Positions 13,772 through 16,876 of a DNA stretch of 16,876 nucleotides are shown piece by piece. Positions within the stretch are counted from its first letter, which is position 1. Each line of letters begins with the position of its first letter. Location of the stretch: NCBI GenBank assembly GCA_964496975.1, contig CAZCBN010000067.1, forward strand, positions 1-16,876. Reading direction: 5' to 3'. The position numbers and the translations under genes were made by a program. A model generated the notes under the pieces. The model made no database searches, was not told the DNA's origin, and saw only the letters and a program-made list of their open reading frames with translations. Origin of the DNA: CAZCBN01 sp964496975. GTDB lineage: Bacteria > Planctomycetota > Phycisphaerae > Phycisphaerales > UBA1924.

Positions 13772-15442
13772 ATGGCGACCCTGAACACCCCCGGCGTCCG
13801 CGTCTCCCCCGCGTCTCCCCCCTCGACCCCCGCCGCGACCCCCGCCGCGACCCCCGCCGCGATCGATGTCGCCTCGGCCAAGATCGTCGCCGAGGGCATC
13901 ACCTTTGACGACGTCCTCCTGCTGCCGCGCCGCAGCAGCGTGCTGCCCACCTCCGCCGACACCTCGACCCGCCTCACGGGCCGCATCCGCCTGAACATCC
14001 CCCTGCTCTCGGCGCCGATGGACACCGTCACGGAGTCGGAGCTCGCCATCGCCCTCGCGCAGGAGGGGGGGCTGGGCATCATTCACAAGAACCTGCCCAT
14101 CGACGTGCAGGCCCGCGAGGTGGCGAAGGTCAAGCGCTCGGCCAACGGCGTCATCTCCGACCCCATCACCCTCCGGCCCGGCGACACCGTGGGCCGGGCC
14201 CGCCAGCTCATGCGCGAGCACCACGTCAGCGGCTTCCCCGTGACGCAGGACGCGCCGAGCGACGGGGCCGCGCGGGCCTCGGCGGCGGGCCGCGCCGGCC
14301 ACTCGGGCCTGCTCGTCGGCATCCTGACGCGGCGGGACCTCAAGTTCGTCGTCGACGAGTCGACGCCCGTGTCCAGCGTCATGACGAAGTCGGGCCTGGT
14401 GACCGCGCCGCCGGGGACCACGCTCGCGCAGGCCGAGATCATCCTCAACCAGAACAAGGTGGAGAAGCTCCTGCTCGTCGACCCGGCGGGCCGCCTGCAG
14501 GGGCTGATCACGATGCGCGACATCGAGCGCCTCGCCAGCTTCCCCATCGCCTGCGTGGACGCCCGGGGAAGGCTCCGCTGCGGCGCCGCCGTCGGCCCCG
14601 CCGACCCGGACCGCGTCGCGGCCCTCATCGACGCGGACGTTGACCTGCTGGTCGTCGATACCGCGCACGGGCACAGCGAGAACGTGCTGGCGGCCGTCGA
14701 GCGCATCAAGTCGAAGTACGACATCGACGTCATCGCCGGCAACGTCGCGACGGCGGAGGGGGCGCGGGACCTCGCCCTGGCCGGGGCGGACGCGGTGAAG
14801 GTCGGCATCGGCCCCGGGTCCATCTGCACCACGCGCGTCGTCACGGGCGTGGGCGTGCCGCAGATCACGGCGATTCTGAACGCCGTCGCGGGCGTCGCCG
14901 CGGCGGGGCGGGACATCCCCGTCATCGCCGACGGGGGCGTGCGGCAGTCGGGCGACATCGCCAAAGCGATCGGCGCCGGCGCCGACGCGGTGATGATGGG
15001 GGGCCTCTTCGCCGGCCTCGACGAGAGCCCGGGCGAGCTCGTCATCTCCGCCGGCCGGCGCTACAAGGCCTACCGCGGCATGGGGAGCGAGGGCGCCATG
15101 ATGCGCGGCTCCGCCGACCGCTACCGCCAGGCCGACAAGCTCGAAGACGACGGCCGCGGCTCCCGCTCGCTGCGGGGCGGGGCGAAGTTTGTGCCCGAGG
15201 GCGTCGAGGGCCTCGTGCCCTACCGCGGCCACCTCGCCGAGTTTGTGTACCAGCTCGTCGGCGGCCTGCGCTCGGCGATGGGCTACTGCGGCTGCGCCAC
15301 CATCGCCGACTTCCGCCGCGACGCGCGGTTCGTCCGCGTCTCGGGTGCCACGGTCATTGAGAACCACCCGCACGACATCCGCATCACGAAAGAAAGCCCG
15401 AACTACTCAACCGAGTCGGCGCCGGCCGCGCACCGGGAGTAG
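13772..15442 (+). CDS. guaB: IMP dehydrogenase
   Basis: A 556-residue IMP dehydrogenase, the NAD-dependent enzyme that makes XMP from IMP and commits purines to GTP synthesis. Motifs in order: ITFDDVLLLP (43-52), LLSAPMDTVTE (78-88), tandem CBS pair about 127-260 (ISDPITLRPGDTV, GILTRRDL, VMTKSGLVTAPPGTTL, GLITMRDIE), VDTAHGHSENV (295-305), the catalytic-loop cysteine C352 in GPGSICTTRVVTGVG (347-361), IADGGVRQSGDIAKAIGAGA (385-404), and the flap with EGVEGLVPYRG (476-486). It is longer than the common ~490 residues because of an N-terminal extension (1-40) with three TPAA repeats, extra residues in the first CBS domain (~160-177) and a C-terminal tail. The ATG at 13772 has no Shine-Dalgarno but fits a leaderless promoter. 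It is divergent from the debranching gene and convergent with ychF. Confidence 0.96.
   Translation: MATLNTPGVRVSPASPPSTPAATPAATPAAIDVASAKIVAEGITFDDVLLLPRRSSVLPTSADTSTRLTGRIRLNIPLLSAPMDTVTESELAIALAQEGGLGIIHKNLPIDVQAREVAKVKRSANGVISDPITLRPGDTVGRARQLMREHHVSGFPVTQDAPSDGAARASAAGRAGHSGLLVGILTRRDLKFVVDESTPVSSVMTKSGLVTAPPGTTLAQAEIILNQNKVEKLLLVDPAGRLQGLITMRDIERLASFPIACVDARGRLRCGAAVGPADPDRVAALIDADVDLLVVDTAHGHSENVLAAVERIKSKYDIDVIAGNVATAEGARDLALAGADAVKVGIGPGSICTTRVVTGVGVPQITAILNAVAGVAAAGRDIPVIADGGVRQSGDIAKAIGAGADAVMMGGLFAGLDESPGELVISAGRRYKAYRGMGSEGAMMRGSADRYRQADKLEDDGRGSRSLRGGAKFVPEGVEGLVPYRGHLAEFVYQLVGGLRSAMGYCGCATIADFRRDARFVRVSGATVIENHPHDIRITKESPNYSTESAPAAHRE
13825..13860 (+). repeat. 12-bp tandem repeat, three copies, inside the guaB N-terminus
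   Basis: Three exact copies of gacccccgccgc. They are in frame and encode the TPAA repeats of the N-terminal extension, upstream of the conserved IMP dehydrogenase fold. Confidence 0.9.
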
Positions 15443-15463
15443 GAAGGCCGCACGCGGCGCCCG

Positions 15464-15490
15464 TCGTGCGCGTGGCTCCACGCCGCACGA
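15464..15490 (+). terminator. guaB: Candidate guaB terminator hairpin
   Basis: TCGTGCGCGTG-gctc-CACGCCGCACGA folds into an 11-bp stem with a single bulged base and a 4-nt loop, starting 21 nt after the guaB stop. No T-tract follows, as is common in very GC-rich genomes, so rho-independent function is uncertain. Confidence 0.4.
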
Positions 15491-15513
15491 AGCCCCACGC
15501 CGCGGCGCTCGTG

Positions 15514-15573
15514 GACAGCCTGCTCGATGGCAGCCTGCTCGGTGACAGCCGGCTCGGTGACAGCCTGCTCGGT
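15514..15573. repeat. 15-bp tandem repeat, four copies, between guaB and ychF
   Basis: Consensus gacagcctgctcggt at 15514, 15529, 15544 and 15559, with one to three changes in the first copies. It abuts and overlaps by one base the stop codon of ychF. On the minus strand, in a frame different from ychF, it would read as VTEQA repeats, but no gene start supports this. Confidence 0.93.
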
Positions 15574-16688
15574 CACACGTTGAACAGGAAGTGGCACACG
15601 TCCGCGTCCTGCATGACGTATTCCTTGCCCTCGATGCGCAGCTTGCCGGCTTCTTTGATCGCCTTCTCGGTCTTGTGCTTCACGAGGTCGTCCACGCTGT
15701 AGCACTCCACGCGGATGAACCCGCGCTCGAAGTCGCTGTGGATGACGCCCGCGGCCTGCGGCGCCTTGCAGCCTACGGGGACGGTCCACGCGCGGATTTC
15801 CTTCGGCCCCGCGGTGTAGTAACTCTGCAGGCCCAGCAACTTGTATGCCGCGCGGGCGAGCGCGTTCAGCGCCGGCTCCTCAAGCCCGTAGTCGCCCAGC
15901 ATGGCGGCCTTGTCCTCGGGGCTCAACTCGGAGAGTTCGCTCTCGATCTTCGCGCACACCGGCACGACCTGGCTGCCCTCGCGGGCCGCGCGCTCGCGCA
16001 CCTTCTGGGCCTGCGGGCCCTGGCCGTGCAGGTCGCTCTCGTCCACGTTCGCGACGTACAGAATGGGCCGCGCGGTGATGAGCCCCAGCCCCCGCAGCGC
16101 CCGGAGCTGCTCGGGGTCGGTGATCAGCCCCTCCTGCAGGGCCACGCGCGCGGGCCGCTCGCTCTCCAGCACGGGCTTGATCGCCGTCAGCACGTCACGC
16201 CGCGCGACGGCCTCGGGGTCCTTGTTCTTCGCGGCCCGCTCGGCCTTGGGCAGCGCGCTCTCCACGGCCTCCATGTCGGCCAGCAGCAGCTCGATCGCGA
16301 TCGTCTCCATGTCGCGCACCGGGTCGACGGTGCCGTCGACGTGCGTGATCTCCTCGCCCCCCGGCGCTTTCTCAAAGCAGCGGACGACCTGCACGATCGC
16401 GTCCACCTCGCGGATGTGGCTCAGGAACTTGTTGCCCAGCCCCGCCCCCTGGCTCGCCCCGCGCACGATGCCCGCGATGTCCACGAGCTTCAGCGCCGCC
16501 GGCACGATCTTCTGGCTCTCGATGTGCTTGCGGATCACCTCGAGCCGCGGGTCGGGGATCGGCACGATGCCGATGTTGGGCTCGATCGTCGCGAACGGGT
16601 AGTTGGCCGCGAGCGCCCCCGCCGCCGTCAAGGCGTTGAACAGCGTGCTCTTCCCGACGTTCGGCAGTCCGACGATCCCGGCTTCCAT
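15573..16688 (-). CDS. ychF: Redox-regulated ATPase YchF (OBG-family)
   Basis: A 371-residue YchF/OLA1 protein, a conserved OBG-family P-loop ATPase that associates with ribosomes and is linked to translation and stress control. Motifs: P-loop GLPNVGKST (7-15), FATIEPNIG (32-40), G3 DIAG (70-73), and NVDE (214-217) in place of the GTPase NKxD motif, which in this family is associated with ATP preference. A helical insertion (~130-200) and a C-terminal TGS domain (~285-371) follow, with AGVIHSDFERGFIRVE (313-328) and a final CHFLFNV. The length is close to the E. coli protein (363). The ATG at 16688 is preferred over the open frame to a TTG at 16703 because GGGAG lies 8 nt upstream and MEAGIVGLPN is the family N-terminus. 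It converges on guaB across a 130-bp region holding a hairpin and tandem repeats. Confidence 0.96.
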   Translation of the reverse strand: MEAGIVGLPNVGKSTLFNALTAAGALAANYPFATIEPNIGIVPIPDPRLEVIRKHIESQKIVPAALKLVDIAGIVRGASQGAGLGNKFLSHIREVDAIVQVVRCFEKAPGGEEITHVDGTVDPVRDMETIAIELLLADMEAVESALPKAERAAKNKDPEAVARRDVLTAIKPVLESERPARVALQEGLITDPEQLRALRGLGLITARPILYVANVDESDLHGQGPQAQKVRERAAREGSQVVPVCAKIESELSELSPEDKAAMLGDYGLEEPALNALARAAYKLLGLQSYYTAGPKEIRAWTVPVGCKAPQAAGVIHSDFERGFIRVECYSVDDLVKHKTEKAIKEAGKLRIEGKEYVMQDADVCHFLFNV

Positions 16689-16696
16689 GGCGGTTG

Positions 16697-16701
16697 CTCC
16701 C
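16697..16701 (-). promoter_or_regulatory. Shine-Dalgarno of ychF
   Basis: GGGAG on the minus strand, 8 nt before the ATG at 16688. It decides this start, because the alternative TTG at 16703 would overlap it. Confidence 0.7.
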
Positions 16702-16758
16702 AAAAAGCGGGCCGATCGTAGGGGCCGCCCGACCCCGCCCCCCGGCCCCCCCGGGTGG

Positions 16759-16777
16759 GACAGGCGTCCCGCCTGTC
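16759..16777. repeat. 8-bp stem / 3-nt loop hairpin upstream of ychF
   Basis: GACAGGCG-tcc-CGCCTGTC is a perfect inverted repeat in the region between ychF (minus) and the next gene (plus). Because both flanking genes read away from it, it is not their terminator. The sequence has the look of a short dispersed palindromic repeat; I recall similar strings between genes in planctomycetes, which is memory and not a search result. Confidence 0.6.
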
Positions 16778-16869
16778 ATCTTCCGATTTCTTTGCGGCCG
16801 GAGGCTCCCCCGCCTGCCCCGCCCCGCCGCCCGGTACGCTGAAGCCATCGCAGGAAAGGAAGCCCGGAC

Positions 16870-16876
16870 ATGGACG
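16870..16876 (+). CDS. Start of an unidentified gene (truncated by window end)
   Basis: ATG GAC G at the right edge is preceded by AGGAAAGGA (16852-16860), with a 9-nt spacer, which is a credible Shine-Dalgarno. Only two codons are visible, so the product cannot be named. It would be divergent from ychF. Confidence 0.4.

Noticed and set aside
13577..15373. 598-codon minus-strand ORF opposite guaB
   Set aside because: Composition is D/V/G/A/R-rich without motifs, and guaB on the plus strand is unambiguous.
15403..15789. Possible small gene encoding VTEQA repeats
   Set aside because: The upstream part lies inside ychF in another frame and there is no start signal. I treat it as a repeat array.
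15591..16721. 376-codon plus-strand ORF opposite ychF
   Set aside because: It is a mirror frame of a conserved gene and shows no domain motifs.

Overview
The window is very GC-rich DNA with strong G/C-ending codon preference. The gene content suggests a planctomycete-type bacterium, most likely of the Phycisphaerae. This placement rests on overall gene and sequence character (small SHOCT-like membrane proteins, a large exported protein of unrecognised family, short GC-rich hairpin repeats) and is an inference. The window is chromosomal and mostly housekeeping. I see no phage, transposon, CRISPR array, rRNA or tRNA.

Layout. Positions 1-2990 (+) carry a histidine biosynthesis cluster: the end of hisF, interrupted by a 25-N assembly gap; one ORF that fuses HisA, HisI and HisE; and hisD. 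Positions 2994-7162 (-) hold a probable two-gene unit: an SRPBCC-fold protein followed 5 bp later by a large UvrD/PcrA-type helicase with a C-terminal RecB-like nuclease domain. Positions 7272-9056 (+) encode an exported protein that looks like an uncharacterised glycoside hydrolase. Positions 9099-10577 (-) encode threonine synthase with an N-terminal zinc ribbon. Two small paralogous one-TM membrane proteins lie at 10795-11028 and 11075-11392 (+). A glycogen-debranching-type enzyme (11476-13599, -) is divergent from IMP dehydrogenase guaB (13772-15442, +). The ATPase YchF (15573-16688, -) follows, and a new gene seems to start at 16870 (+).

How the genes relate. The his genes supply the middle and last steps of histidine synthesis: HisE, HisI and HisA activities on one chain, HisF next to it, and HisD for the final oxidation. 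Threonine synthase and IMP dehydrogenase are separate biosynthetic units. The helicase-nuclease is probably a DNA repair enzyme. No single new multi-gene system is evident. The points most worth a second look are the HisA-HisI-HisE fusion, the paralogous small membrane pair, the exported hydrolase-like protein, three genes that look leaderless (-10-like motif 5-6 nt before the ATG and no Shine-Dalgarno), short tandem repeats at several gene ends, and two hairpins with the same 8-3-8 geometry.

Intergenic space is short everywhere; the longest gene-free stretch is 217 bp (10578-10794). Many long antisense or out-of-frame ORFs exist only because stop codons are rare at this GC content, and I treat them as artefacts.
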